Positions 1 to 7,759 are shown, counted from the first letter of the stretch. The stretch: 33,156 nt of DNA from Gammaproteobacteria bacterium (GCA_022826885.1 JAJDUB010000045.1:1-33156); one strand, 5' to 3'. The notes: generated by a model not told the origin, from the sequence alone. Program-made: numbers and translations.

Positions 1-5
1 ATTCA

Positions 6-57
6 GGGGACGGATTTAAAGCATGCCCCCGCATGTTGTAGGCGGGGGTCCGTCCCC
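6..57. repeat. Palindromic intergenic repeat (GGGGACGGA type)
   Basis: The outer arms GGGGACGGA (6-14) and TCCGTCCCC (49-57) are exact reverse complements. A second, inner stem pairs CCCCCGC (26-32) with GCGGGGG (42-48). A further GTCCCC follows at 63-68. The outer arm is the same sequence as the arm of the hairpin at 29301-29325, so this is a dispersed family and not a one-off terminator. No T-run follows it. Confidence 0.75.
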
Positions 58-127
58 GGACAGTCCCCGGCGCTGACACACTAACAAGAGAATAGTAGTT
101 TATCCGTTTCAGGGTTAAAATGCCTTG

Positions 128-994
128 ATGAAATTGCCTCACGAACGATTTGATTACTCCGCCATGCCGCAGCGGGAGCCGCTACGGTTTCCGAACGGCG
201 AGCGCATTGCGGTGTATATGATCGTCAACATCGAGGAATGGAATATCGAGAAACCCGTCGCCAGGGAATACGTGACGTCGCCGGCGGGGGTCGTGACCGT
301 GCCCAACGTCCCCAACTGGTCCTGGCACGAGTACGGCATGCGGGTCGGCGTCTGGCGCATCATGGATGCCCTGGCCGCGCGCGGTCTCAAGGCCAACGTC
401 GCCATCAATGCGCGGGTGTGCGAGGGCGCCGGCGAGCCGGTCGCCCGGGCCATGCGGGACGCCGGCTGGGATTTCATGGGGCACGGTTATGCCCAGGCGC
501 CCATGCACATCGTTGAGGACCAGGTGGATGTGGTGAACAAATCCTTTGCCATACTCAGGGATTACACCGGCAAGGCGCCCAAGGGCTGGCTGGGGCCGGG
601 CCTGCAGGAGACCCTGGATACCCTGGATCACCTGGCCGCGGCCGGGTTCAAATATATCTGCGACTGGCCCATGGATGAACATCCCGTCAACATGAAGACC
701 GCGGCCGGGCCGGTGATGGCCATGCCGTATTCGTTCGAACTCAGCGACCTGCCGATGATGGTGGTGCATGCGCACACGTCGGAGGTCTGGCTGAAACGGG
801 CCATGGACCAGTTTGACCGGCTCTATGAGGAAGGCGCGGACCAGCCCAGGGTTATGTCATTGGGTGTGCATCCCTATATAATGGGCGTGCCGCACCGGAT
901 AAAATACTTCGAGGAGGTACTGGATTACATTCTGGCGAAGGACGACGTGTGGTTTGCCACGGCGGATGAGTTGTATGATTGGTTCAGTGAGTAA
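128..994 (+). CDS. Polysaccharide deacetylase-like (PuuE-type) hydrolase
   Basis: This 288-residue cytoplasmic protein has the NodB/polysaccharide-deacetylase barrel fold as found in PuuE-like allantoinases and related amide hydrolases. What I see: an N-terminal FPNGERIAVYMIVNIEEW strand in the place of the usual TFDDG motif, a GHGY motif with His119 matching the metal-binding SHGY/GHG motif, a GWLGPG segment matching the RxP motif region, and a C-terminal LGVHPYIMG stretch. No signal peptide is present, which argues against a cell-wall substrate and for a small catabolic substrate. ATG 128 is chosen; a TTG lies directly before it at 125, and a three-codon ATG-CCT-TGA overlaps the start. No strong ribosome-binding site is visible. 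It heads a block of metabolic genes running the same way. The fold is secure but the substrate is unknown. Confidence 0.8.
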   Translation: MKLPHERFDYSAMPQREPLRFPNGERIAVYMIVNIEEWNIEKPVAREYVTSPAGVVTVPNVPNWSWHEYGMRVGVWRIMDALAARGLKANVAINARVCEGAGEPVARAMRDAGWDFMGHGYAQAPMHIVEDQVDVVNKSFAILRDYTGKAPKGWLGPGLQETLDTLDHLAAAGFKYICDWPMDEHPVNMKTAAGPVMAMPYSFELSDLPMMVVHAHTSEVWLKRAMDQFDRLYEEGADQPRVMSLGVHPYIMGVPHRIKYFEEVLDYILAKDDVWFATADELYDWFSE

Positions 995-1018
995 ATTACA
1001 ATAACTGGTAGCCTCTAG

Positions 1019-1125
1019 ACAGGTTGGGATGGCATTTTCAAGACCGTCTGGAAGCCATGGATGGCTGGAGGCGAGCGTACAGGGATGTATTTACAGCGTG
1101 TCTTGAAAATGCCATGCCAACCTGT
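1019..1125. repeat. Long inverted repeat, MITE-like
   Basis: The arms at 1019-1044 and 1100-1125 are 26 bp long and pair with a single mismatch; they contain GGCATTTTCAAGAC and its complement. About 55 bp of spacer lies between them. The element fills most of the 185-bp gap between the deacetylase and the DRE-TIM gene and is flanked by GCCTC/GAGCCTCC-like sequence. It has no coding capacity. The architecture is that of a small non-autonomous mobile or REP-like element; no target-site duplication is evident to me. Confidence 0.75.
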
Positions 1126-1179
1126 ACCGGAGCCTCCAGTGCCTCCAGCAGTCATTAATAACACTGATGAGTAAAAAAT

Positions 1180-2379
1180 ATGAGTAAAAACATTTCACCC
1201 GACAAAATCTGGACGAGTGAGTTGAACCGGACGGATGACATTCTTTCCCGCTTCGACCGTTCCACACCCGTGCGTTTCTACGACACGACCTTGCGCGACG
1301 GCGAGCAGTCCGTTGGCGTCTGTTTCACCCCGGAGGAGAAGTTTGATATCGCCTGCAGGCTCAGCGAGCTGGGTGTGGGCAGGATTGAGTCGGGTTTTCC
1401 GCGGGTCTCTGCCGATGATACCGCGGCGGTAAGACGTATCCTGGGCGCCGGGCTGCAATCGGAGATCTGGGGGTTTTCCCGGGCTGTGAAGGCGGATGTC
1501 GATGCCCATATCGAACTGGGTACGGAGCATGTGCTGATCGAGATATCGACCAGCGATATGAAGATCAAGGCTTATGGTTTTACCAGGGATAGTGTCCTGC
1601 AGCGTGTGACGGACGCGATCCGGCATGCCAAGGATAACGGGATCAAGACCGTCAACTTCTTTGCCGTGGACTCGACCCGCAGCGACCTGGGGTTCCTACA
1701 GGACGTGTATTCGACGGCTATCGAGGAGGGCGCCGACGAGGTGTCCGTGGTGGATACCATCGGTGTCTGTTCCCCCGAAGCGGTGGAACGGCTGATCGGC
1801 GAGGTGAGCAGTTGGGTGGGGCCCGACATTCCCATTCATTGGCACGGCCACAACGATTTTGGCATGGCGACCGCGTCCGCGGTGGCGGCCGTGCGCGGCG
1901 GCGCCCGCTGGATCCAGGGCACCATCAACGGCATGGGCGAGCGCGCCGGCAACGCGGACATCTGCGAAGTGGCCCTGGCCCTGCAATGCCTGTACGACAT
2001 GCCGGTGGAACTGGACCTCACCCGGGCCAGGGACACGTCAAAAGTCGTGCAACAGGCCGGCGGTTACAGCGTGGACGGCTGGAAACCCGTGGTCGGGGAA
2101 TTCCTCTACACCCGAGAGAGCGGCGCGGTGGCGAACCAGTTCCACATCCCCCAGGCCATCGAACCCTATTCCTCGGAGATCGTAGACGCCGAGCGCCGCA
2201 TCGTCCTGGGCAAGAAGAGCGGGCTGTCCAACATCAAGCTCAAGGGCGAGGAACTGGGACTGGATATCCCCGAAGACAAGCGCGCCGGAGTCCTGGCGGA
2301 AGTCAAGGACCTGGGCACCAGGAACGCACGTCTTGTAACTGACGAGGAGTTCAGGGATATCGTAGCCCGGGTTGTATAA
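1180..2379 (+). CDS. DRE-TIM metallolyase/synthase (isopropylmalate/homocitrate synthase-like)
   Basis: This 399-residue protein belongs to the HMG-CoA lyase-like (DRE-TIM) superfamily, which forms or breaks C-C bonds next to a carbonyl using a divalent metal. Visible motifs: YDTTLRDGEQS with Asp35, Arg39 and Asp40; the metal-binding HWHGHNDFGMA with His222 and His224; and GMGERAGNADICEV, typical of the 2-isopropylmalate/homocitrate/citramalate synthase branch. A C-terminal segment (LGKKSGLSNIKLK) resembles the linker after the barrel in that branch. The protein is shorter than LeuA and lacks a full regulatory domain, so NifV-like or a catabolic aldolase/lyase role is more likely than leucine synthesis. 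The start ATG at 1180 follows a tandem ATGAGTAAAAA duplication. Neighbours are a deacetylase and two PanE-like dehydrogenases. The substrate is unknown. Confidence 0.8.
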   Translation: MSKNISPDKIWTSELNRTDDILSRFDRSTPVRFYDTTLRDGEQSVGVCFTPEEKFDIACRLSELGVGRIESGFPRVSADDTAAVRRILGAGLQSEIWGFSRAVKADVDAHIELGTEHVLIEISTSDMKIKAYGFTRDSVLQRVTDAIRHAKDNGIKTVNFFAVDSTRSDLGFLQDVYSTAIEEGADEVSVVDTIGVCSPEAVERLIGEVSSWVGPDIPIHWHGHNDFGMATASAVAAVRGGARWIQGTINGMGERAGNADICEVALALQCLYDMPVELDLTRARDTSKVVQQAGGYSVDGWKPVVGEFLYTRESGAVANQFHIPQAIEPYSSEIVDAERRIVLGKKSGLSNIKLKGEELGLDIPEDKRAGVLAEVKDLGTRNARLVTDEEFRDIVARVV

Positions 2380-2390
2380 TCCGCAGATTG

Positions 2391-2479
2391 ATTTATCCGC
2401 AGATGACGCAGATTTCCGCAGATAATTTTAAAAAAACTCTTTTTTAATCTGCGCTCATCTGCGTAATCTGCGGATAAAT
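2391..2479. repeat. Inverted repeat of the CTGCGGATAAAT family
   Basis: ATTTATCCGCAGATGACGCA on the left pairs, with one mismatch, with TGCGTAATCTGCGGATAAAT on the right (ending at 2479). A third CTGCGGATAA copy follows at 2492-2501, eight bases before the ATG of the next gene. An A/T-rich loop (AAAAAAACTCTTTTTT) sits in the middle. A related block occurs at 30861-30913, so this is a second dispersed repeat family in the window. Confidence 0.75.
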
Positions 2480-2509
2480 CCCTGCGAAAATCTGCGGATA
2501 AATAACTGA

Positions 2510-3463
2510 ATGAAAGAAATCGAAAAAGTATGCGTGGTCGCCGCGGGCGCCATCGGTAGCCTGCTGGTGGGGCACCTGGGCACTGTCGTGGACATGGCGG
2601 TGCTGGCGCGCCGGGACGAGCATGCAAAGGCGCTGAATGATGAGGGCCTGCGGGTCAGCGGCAAGTCCGAACTGCATGCAAACGTGCGCGCCTCGACGGA
2701 CGCGGCGGACCTGGGGGACGTTGACCTGGTGATCATCGCTTCCAAGGCGCTCGCTGTTGAAGCCTGCGCCAGGATGATCGAGGGCCATTTCCCCGGCGCC
2801 CACGTGCTGATGATCCAGAACGGCCTGGGCTGCGAGGAAATGGTCAGCCGGTTCGGCGATTGGCCCATCATCTCCGGCGTCACTTTCATGAGCGGCACCC
2901 GCCACACGGACACGCACGTGGAATACGAGCTGGACACGGCCACCTGGATGGGCCCCTGGGCGGAGGGCAGAGCGACTTATGAATACGTCAAGCAGGTTGA
3001 GGAACTCTTCATCCGTTCCGGCCTGAAAGCGGAGGCCTACGAGGACCTGCTGCCGCACCAGTGGTCCAAGCTGATCTTCAACTCGGCGGTAAACAGCATC
3101 TCTGCGCTGACGGACCTGCCCCATGTCAAGGCTTTTTCCATCCAGGACAACCTGGAAGACCTGGGCCACCTGGTCTACGCCATGATGGATGAGGCAAAAC
3201 GTATCGCCGAGGCCCGCGGCGTCACCCTGGCCGACGACCCCTGGGTGATGAACGTCCGGGCGGTCAACCAGGGCACCACCAGCGGCGAGGACTATGCCCA
3301 CGTTCCCTCCATGCTGGATGACGTGCGCAACAAGCGCCTGACGGAGATAGACTGGATCACCGGCTCCATCGTGCGCGAAGCGCAGAAAGCAGGCATCCCG
3401 GCGCCGTACCACGAGACCTTATATAGGTTAGTGAAGGCGCATGAGTCCAGTTATGGTGGTTAA
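2510..3463 (+). CDS. Ketopantoate reductase-like dehydrogenase, copy 1
   Basis: A 317-residue ApbA/PanE-family NAD(P)-dependent 2-keto-acid reductase. It starts with the Rossmann strand VCVVAAGAIGS, in which the first glycine of GxGxxG is replaced by Ala (AAGAIG). SKAL, IQNGLGCEE, the catalytic-lysine segment QWSKLIFNSAVNSISAL and KRLTEIDWITG match the conserved positions of the family. The length is normal for PanE. The gene follows a repeat that ends a few bases before the ATG and has no obvious ribosome-binding site. It is followed 18 bp later by a paralogue. Two adjacent divergent copies in a catabolic setting suggest reduction of a pathway keto acid and not pantothenate synthesis; that is inference. 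Confidence 0.8.
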   Translation: MKEIEKVCVVAAGAIGSLLVGHLGTVVDMAVLARRDEHAKALNDEGLRVSGKSELHANVRASTDAADLGDVDLVIIASKALAVEACARMIEGHFPGAHVLMIQNGLGCEEMVSRFGDWPIISGVTFMSGTRHTDTHVEYELDTATWMGPWAEGRATYEYVKQVEELFIRSGLKAEAYEDLLPHQWSKLIFNSAVNSISALTDLPHVKAFSIQDNLEDLGHLVYAMMDEAKRIAEARGVTLADDPWVMNVRAVNQGTTSGEDYAHVPSMLDDVRNKRLTEIDWITGSIVREAQKAGIPAPYHETLYRLVKAHESSYGG

Positions 3464-3481
3464 ATCAATCAGGAGATTTGA

Positions 3482-4411
3482 ATGAAGGTATGTATCATCG
3501 GTTGCGGCGCTATCGGCGGGCTTTACGGCGCGCACCTGGCAAGGCTGGATGACGTTGAGGTCTGGGCATTTGACCTTGACCGCGGGCACGTGGACGCCAT
3601 CAATGAGAACGGTTTGCGCCTCACCGGGCTGAGTGATTTCGTCGCCACCATCCATGCCCGCACGGAGGTGAGTGAAATCCCCGAGTGCGAGTTCGGCATT
3701 ATCGCCACCAAGACCATGTTTACCCGGTCGGCCATGGAAGCCGTCGCGCCGCTCTTCCGGGACGGCGCGGTCTGCTCGGTGCAGAACGGTATCGGCAACG
3801 AGGAGATAGTGGCTGAGCACGTACCGCGGGTGATTCAGGGCACGATCTTCCCGGCCGGGCATATCACTGCGCCGGGCGTGGTCAACCAGGACGCCGGCGG
3901 CAAGACCTGGATCGGCCCGTTTGCGACCAATCCCGCCACCATGGAAGAGGTCGAACAACTGGCGGACGCCCTCAGCCGCAGCGGACTGGAGTGCCTGGCC
4001 ATGGAGGACGCCCGCGGGGCGCAGTGGACCAAGCTTATCTTCAACTCCGCTTCCAACGCCATGGCCGCGCTGACGCGCCTGCCCCACGGGGTGGCCTGCG
4101 ACCAGGAAGGCGTGCGCAAGGTCATGTCGGTGCTGGTGAAGGAGGGCATGGCCGTGGCCGATGCCCTGGGGATTACCCTGGACAGCGACCCCGAGGCGCT
4201 CATCGACTATGGCAGGGAAAAGGCTTATTATCATCCCCCCAGCATGTTGCAGGACGTGATGGCGGAAAGATTGACCGAGGTGGACGCCCTGAACGGCGGC
4301 ATCGCCAGGCTGGGCCGGGAACTGGGCATCCCGTGTCCCATGAACGAGGCATGCGCCGCTATAATTAAAGGCCTGGAGGCTTCCTGGACGCTGGAGTATC
4401 CCGAACATTGA
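3482..4411 (+). CDS. Ketopantoate reductase-like dehydrogenase, copy 2
   Basis: A 309-residue ApbA/PanE-family reductase with an intact glycine motif (IIGCGAIGGLYGAHLA), VQNGIGNEE, the lysine segment QWTKLIFNSASNAMAAL and ERLTEVDALNGGIAR near the C terminus. AGGAG at 3471-3475 lies six bases before ATG 3482, a good ribosome-binding site. It is clearly homologous to the upstream copy yet well diverged, so the pair is an old duplication, and the two probably differ in substrate or form a heteromer. It is probably co-transcribed with copy 1. A two-unit palindromic repeat follows the stop codon. Confidence 0.82.
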   Translation: MKVCIIGCGAIGGLYGAHLARLDDVEVWAFDLDRGHVDAINENGLRLTGLSDFVATIHARTEVSEIPECEFGIIATKTMFTRSAMEAVAPLFRDGAVCSVQNGIGNEEIVAEHVPRVIQGTIFPAGHITAPGVVNQDAGGKTWIGPFATNPATMEEVEQLADALSRSGLECLAMEDARGAQWTKLIFNSASNAMAALTRLPHGVACDQEGVRKVMSVLVKEGMAVADALGITLDSDPEALIDYGREKAYYHPPSMLQDVMAERLTEVDALNGGIARLGRELGIPCPMNEACAAIIKGLEASWTLEYPEH

Positions 4412-4421
4412 ACGGGATTAT

Positions 4422-4526
4422 GGGGTCAGAGTAAAAATTCTGGCGAATTTCTTACTCTGACCCCTGGGTCCGGGAAATAGTTTCGGGGTCGGAGTAAGAA
4501 ATTCGAAGAATTTTTACTCCGACCCC
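4422..4526. repeat. Two-unit GGGGTCAGAGTAA palindromic repeat
   Basis: Unit 1 (4422-4464) has arms GGGGTCAGAGTAA and TTACTCTGACCCC around AAATTCTGGCGAATTTC. Unit 2 (4485-4526) is a variant, GGGGTCGGAGTAA to TTACTCCGACCCC, in which both arms carry the compensating A-to-G/T-to-C change. The paired change keeps the stem, which points to selection for the fold. The family recurs at 14080, 16493 and 17503. Confidence 0.9.
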
Positions 4527-4547
4527 ACAATTCGAGAGGAAAAGAAA

Positions 4548-5702
4548 ATGACAGATTACATAAACCGTTTTCGCCCCAGCCAGGCCGAGATCGAGCGCCG
4601 TTACGCCAACGTGCGCGCGGCCATGGAGAAAGAAGGACTGGATGCCCTGGTGGTTAGCGGCAGCGAGTACACCGGCTTCGAGGGCGCGGTGCGCTACATG
4701 TGCGGGTTCCTGATCCTGCACCGCTACGCCTACGTGGTCATCCCCGCCGACGGCGACCCCGTCTGCGTATTCCCCCGGGAAGCGACCTGGGTGGGCGACC
4801 ATACCGCCACCTTTATCGAGAACCGCGAAATCCCCCCCCACTGCGGCGAATGGATGGCGGACTTCCTGCAGGGCAGGGGCGTGAAGCGGCTGGGCATCTA
4901 CGGCCTGCAATACATCATCAACGTGCGCGATTATTCCGCCCTGGCGGCCAAGGACTTCGAGATTATCGACTTCGAGATCCAGTTCGACTACGCCCGCGCC
5001 CAGAAGAGCGAGGAGGAACTCGCCTCGGTGCGCCATTCCATGGATATCAACAAACAGGGGGTATTGGACGTGCTGCGCGCCTACGAACCGGGCAAGACGG
5101 AGGCGGAACTCATGGGCATCGCCGAGAACACCTTCGCCGCGGCCGGCTGCGCCCGCAACACCATGGACATGATACAGATGGGACCGAACGGCTCCCTGGA
5201 ACCGCAGATGGTGTTCCCCTCAAACCGCCCCATACAGGACAGCGACGGCATGATGTACGGCCTGGAGATCTCCGGCGAAGGCGGCCACTGGGTCGAGTTC
5301 TCCCGCCCCGTGTTCCCGCATGGCGCAGATGCGATTACCGCGGAAATGATGGCCGCATACCAGGAGTTCCACGAACTGGCAAAGGAACACATGAAGGCCG
5401 GCAACACCGCCGAGGCGGCCAGCAACGCCTGCATGAAACCCATCTTCGACCGCGGCTATCGCTCCGGCCACGTCTGCGGCCACTCCATCGGCATGACCAT
5501 GATCGAAATGCCGAGAATAGGCGAGGGCTTCGACTTCGTCCTCCCGGAAAACATGGTCTGCTCCATGCACCCCCACTTCATGAACCAGGAACGCACCCAC
5601 TCCCTGTATTTCCAGGAAACCTACCGCGTAGGCCGCGATGGCGGCGAACCCCTGTCCGGGGTTCCGATTAAGGCGTACGAGGGGGGTGAGACGTCTTTTT
5701 AA
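4548..5702 (+). CDS. M24 (creatinase/aminopeptidase P-like) protein with altered metal site
   Basis: This 384-residue protein has an N-terminal creatinase domain (about 15-150) and a C-terminal pita-bread M24 domain (about 160-370). The region that normally carries two metal aspartates reads LEISGEGGHWVEFSR, with Glu240 and Glu250 in those places. The GHxxG histidine is kept (CGHSIG, His312). The next ligand region reads SMHPHFM where EPG is usual, and the last reads YFQETYRV where IED is usual. The protein is therefore likely a C-N or C-X hydrolase or lyase of creatinase/DddP character, or a metal-free member, and not a true prolidase. GAGAGG before the ATG is a plausible ribosome-binding site. 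It ends the first metabolic block. The function is unassigned. Confidence 0.75.
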   Translation: MTDYINRFRPSQAEIERRYANVRAAMEKEGLDALVVSGSEYTGFEGAVRYMCGFLILHRYAYVVIPADGDPVCVFPREATWVGDHTATFIENREIPPHCGEWMADFLQGRGVKRLGIYGLQYIINVRDYSALAAKDFEIIDFEIQFDYARAQKSEEELASVRHSMDINKQGVLDVLRAYEPGKTEAELMGIAENTFAAAGCARNTMDMIQMGPNGSLEPQMVFPSNRPIQDSDGMMYGLEISGEGGHWVEFSRPVFPHGADAITAEMMAAYQEFHELAKEHMKAGNTAEAASNACMKPIFDRGYRSGHVCGHSIGMTMIEMPRIGEGFDFVLPENMVCSMHPHFMNQERTHSLYFQETYRVGRDGGEPLSGVPIKAYEGGETSF

Positions 5703-5733
5703 ATCCTGGGGTAGGGTTACATCAGGGATCGCA

Positions 5734-5979
5734 ATGAAAAAACAGAAGCTTGTACAAAAGCTCCTGTCAGGAACACAAAATATACGTTTTTCTGAAGTGG
5801 TAGCTTGTGCCAAGACATTCGGATTCAAATTGGATAGAATAAACGGAAGCCACCACGTTTTTGTACACCCTGATATCCCTGAACTGCTGAATCTGCAAAA
5901 TGTCAAAGGGAAAGCAAAACCATATCAGGTAAGGCAACTGCTACAATTGATAGAAACCCACAGCCTCCGTCTGGAGTGA
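5734..5979 (+). CDS. hicA: HicA-family mRNA interferase toxin
   Basis: An 81-residue type II toxin of the HicA/YcfA family, a small dsRBD-fold ribonuclease that cleaves mRNA. The typical pattern is present: an N-terminal helix (KLVQKLLSGTQNIRFSEVVACAKTFGF) followed by RINGSHHVFVHP, in which the GSHH motif carries the catalytic histidine, and a basic tail (VKGKAKPYQVRQLLQLIE). The start at ATG 5734 gives the family length; the frame is open further upstream only because it runs through the preceding gene. Its stop overlaps or closely abuts the antitoxin gene, the usual hicAB order. Confidence 0.88.
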   Translation: MKKQKLVQKLLSGTQNIRFSEVVACAKTFGFKLDRINGSHHVFVHPDIPELLNLQNVKGKAKPYQVRQLLQLIETHSLRLE

Positions 5980-5984
5980 GTGAA

Positions 5985-6203
5985 ATGAAAGACTACCATA
6001 TCAATATTTTTTACAGTGAGCAGGACCAGGGCTACATCGCCGATATTCCGGACCTGAAAGCCTGTTCTGCTTTTGGAGAAACACCGGCACAAGCATTAAC
6101 GGAAGTACTTGCAGCGAAAGAAAGCTGGTTAGAAGCAGCAAAGTCTAATGGGAAGCCGGTTCCTCTGCCTGAATACCGACCGATTATTTATCAGGCTGCA
6201 TAA
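5985..6203 (+). CDS. hicB: HicB-family antitoxin
   Basis: A 72-residue antitoxin of the short HicB type with the degraded RNase-H-like fold: KDYHINIFYSEQDQGYIADIPDLKACSAFGETPAQALTEVL. ATG 5985 is preferred because GGAG at 5973-5976 is spaced eight bases before it and the family normally begins MKDY. A GTG at 5976, overlapping the hicA stop as GTGA, is an alternative. No DNA-binding domain follows in this short form. It neutralises HicA by direct binding and is co-translated with it. Confidence 0.88.
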   Translation: MKDYHINIFYSEQDQGYIADIPDLKACSAFGETPAQALTEVLAAKESWLEAAKSNGKPVPLPEYRPIIYQAA

Positions 6204-6263
6204 CAATCCAGGGACATCAAACGAGCAAAAACGTACTGGCAAGAGTGTTAAGAGGAGAAAACA

Positions 6264-6461
6264 GTGATAGCGCACAATGTAAGAACGACTCACAGCGAAC
6301 ATCTGCGCAATCCTGAAGTAGCGGCAGAATACTTAAACCTGGCTTTACAGGAAGATGACCCCGATATCATGCTGATGGCGCTACGCAATATCGCCGAAGC
6401 CCATGAAGGGGGCATAGCCGGGTTGACGCTCAGCGTTCCATCTGAAGAAGAGGAATGCTGA
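6264..6461 (+). CDS. Truncated HigA-like addiction-module antidote
   Basis: 65 residues. The N-terminal half matches the start of the putative antidote/HigA-like family: HSEHLRNPEVAAEYLNLALQEDDPDIMLMALRNIAEAHEGGIAGL. The sequence then leaves the family and stops after TLSVPSEEEEC, exactly where the helix-turn-helix should begin, so it cannot bind DNA as the full protein does. AGAGGA at 6251-6256 precedes a GTG start. Its stop overlaps the next ATG (TGATG at 6459-6463). It is probably a decayed antitoxin still in an expressed frame; no RelE/HigB toxin lies beside it. Confidence 0.6.
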   Translation: MIAHNVRTTHSEHLRNPEVAAEYLNLALQEDDPDIMLMALRNIAEAHEGGIAGLTLSVPSEEEEC

Positions 6462-6838
6462 TGTTTTATGTATATCCGTGTGTCTTGAATCCGGAAGAAG
6501 GAGGCGGTTTTTACGTTACCTTCCCGGATGTGCCGGGGGCGCTCACCGGCGGCAATGACCGGGGAGAAGCTCTGGAAATGGCTGAAGATGCGTTAACGGC
6601 TGCTTTGGCGGGGTACGTCCAGGAGCATAGAGACATTCCGGTACCGAGTGCGGTGGTGGACGGGCAGGAACTTGTCGCCGTTTCACCGGTCGTAGCTGCC
6701 AAGTTGGCTCTTTATACGGCCATGCGCCGCCAGAACATCACCAAGACTGCACTGGCAAAACGTCTTGGTCTGAACGAGTCCGCGGTCCGAAAGCTTGTAG
6801 ACCCCGATCACCGTTCGCATATCAGCCTGAAAAATTAA
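6461..6838 (+). CDS. HicB-type antitoxin with early-terminated HTH domain
   Basis: 125 residues. The N-terminal HicB domain (YVYPCVLNPEEGGGFYVTFPDVPGALTGG) is joined to a Cro/CI-type helix-turn-helix (AMRRQNITKTALAKRLGLNESAVRKLVDPDHRSHI). Family members continue for another 15-25 residues after the RSHI position; this one ends in SLKN and a stop, so it looks C-terminally clipped. ATG 6461 overlaps the previous stop and has GAGGA at 6450-6454; the ATG at 6455 is too close to that site. No HicA partner is adjacent. A rearranged piece of its 3' end reappears at 7760-7801. Confidence 0.7.
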   Translation: MFYVYPCVLNPEEGGGFYVTFPDVPGALTGGNDRGEALEMAEDALTAALAGYVQEHRDIPVPSAVVDGQELVAVSPVVAAKLALYTAMRRQNITKTALAKRLGLNESAVRKLVDPDHRSHISLKN

Positions 6839-6886
6839 ACAGCCTGGAACCAGGTGCCGGAGCCTCATTAAAGGCGTTGAAGGACT

Positions 6887-7465
6887 ATGAAGTCATTCAC
6901 TCATCTGACGCTCGCTGGATTAATAATTTATCTCGTCCTGTTTACCGGCAATATCAAATCAGAACAAGCGCAGCAGGAACGCGTTTGTACAGTCGCCTCG
7001 GCCGATCTCAGCAAACTGACTTTTGAGGTGTTTGATCAAGGCATCGACTCACCCTTGTCTTGGAGATGCATCGCTCTTCAGGGAGATTTTAAAGGAGCCA
7101 GGAAGTTAATCGACAAGTACCTGGCGATAAACCAACCAGGGTTGGAGCAATATATGATTCGAGCATTGAACTTTCATTCCGGCCAGTTGGCGGCTATGGA
7201 TGGCAGGTATGAGGATGCAATAGAGAAGCTCTACCAGGCACTTGATGATAATCACGAAGCTGCCGATTATCTGAGTTGGAATGAATATGTGTCAGGTACA
7301 ATCTACTTCCTGCAAGGTGACATCGAGAAACTGGAACAGGAGATCGGGAAAATAGAATCCAGGAACCTGGAAATGAATGGCGCTAATCTCCGTATCCTGA
7401 AAAGTTATCTCAGGTGTCCCGATGAGACCTATAAGGAGGTCTATTCTCGTACCTCATCTTGTTAG
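6887..7465 (+). CDS. Small exported TPR-like protein of unknown function
   Basis: 192 residues. A hydrophobic segment at about 8-27 (LTLAGLIIYLVLFTG) is a signal peptide or anchor. The rest is helical and shows TPR-like pairing: ARKLIDKYLAINQPGLEQYMIRALNFHSGQLAAMDGRYEDAIEKLYQALDDNHEAADY. Four cysteines are spread through the mature part. I do not recognise a family. Its AT-richer composition and its position among toxin-antitoxin remnants suggest acquired DNA. Its last 56 bases overlap the convergent VapB-like gene on the other strand. The start ATG at 6887 has AAGGACT upstream, a weak site. Confidence 0.55.
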   Translation: MKSFTHLTLAGLIIYLVLFTGNIKSEQAQQERVCTVASADLSKLTFEVFDQGIDSPLSWRCIALQGDFKGARKLIDKYLAINQPGLEQYMIRALNFHSGQLAAMDGRYEDAIEKLYQALDDNHEAADYLSWNEYVSGTIYFLQGDIEKLEQEIGKIESRNLEMNGANLRILKSYLRCPDETYKEVYSRTSSC

Positions 7466-7709
7466 AATGCTCGTAATCTTCCAGGTGTTCTGCAAGTTCA
7501 AGGGCCTTCTTCAGATTATAGCCGGGCGCTACATCGCCCATGGAAACAGGCTTCAACCGGTAGGGTTTTGTTTCATCCATACTTTGGTTTGCGGACAGTC
7601 CTGCGCGCAAGGTCTCGTTAACGACCTGTTTGTAGCTTTTGCCGCTACGATGGGCGGCATCCTTCAGCGCTTTGGCGATCCTGTCGTCAATTGTCAGTGT
7701 CGTTCTCAT
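7410..7709 (-). CDS. Orphan VapB-like (ribbon-helix-helix type) antitoxin
   Basis: 99 residues starting MRTTLTIDDRIAKALKDAAHRSGKSYKQVVNETLRAGL, the hallmark N terminus of VapB/DUF2191-type antitoxins, which pair a DNA-binding N domain with a disordered toxin-binding tail (YRLKPVSMGDVAPGYNLKKALELAEHLED). The Met at 7709 is chosen over the Met four codons upstream because family members start MRTTLTID. No VapC PIN-domain gene follows on the minus strand; the downstream region is taken by the convergent TPR-like gene. It is therefore an orphan or a remnant. Confidence 0.7.
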   Translation of the reverse strand: MRTTLTIDDRIAKALKDAAHRSGKSYKQVVNETLRAGLSANQSMDETKPYRLKPVSMGDVAPGYNLKKALELAEHLEDYEHSNKMRYENRPPYRSHRDT

Positions 7710-7759
7710 ACGAGACACCATAGCAAAAATATAATGACATCAAAACATCAGATCGGAAC

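Noticed and set aside
2444..4408. Long open frames on the minus strand opposite the two PanE-like genes
   Set aside because: They are antisense shadows of GC-rich coding DNA; their translations show no family pattern and the plus-strand frames have clear motifs.
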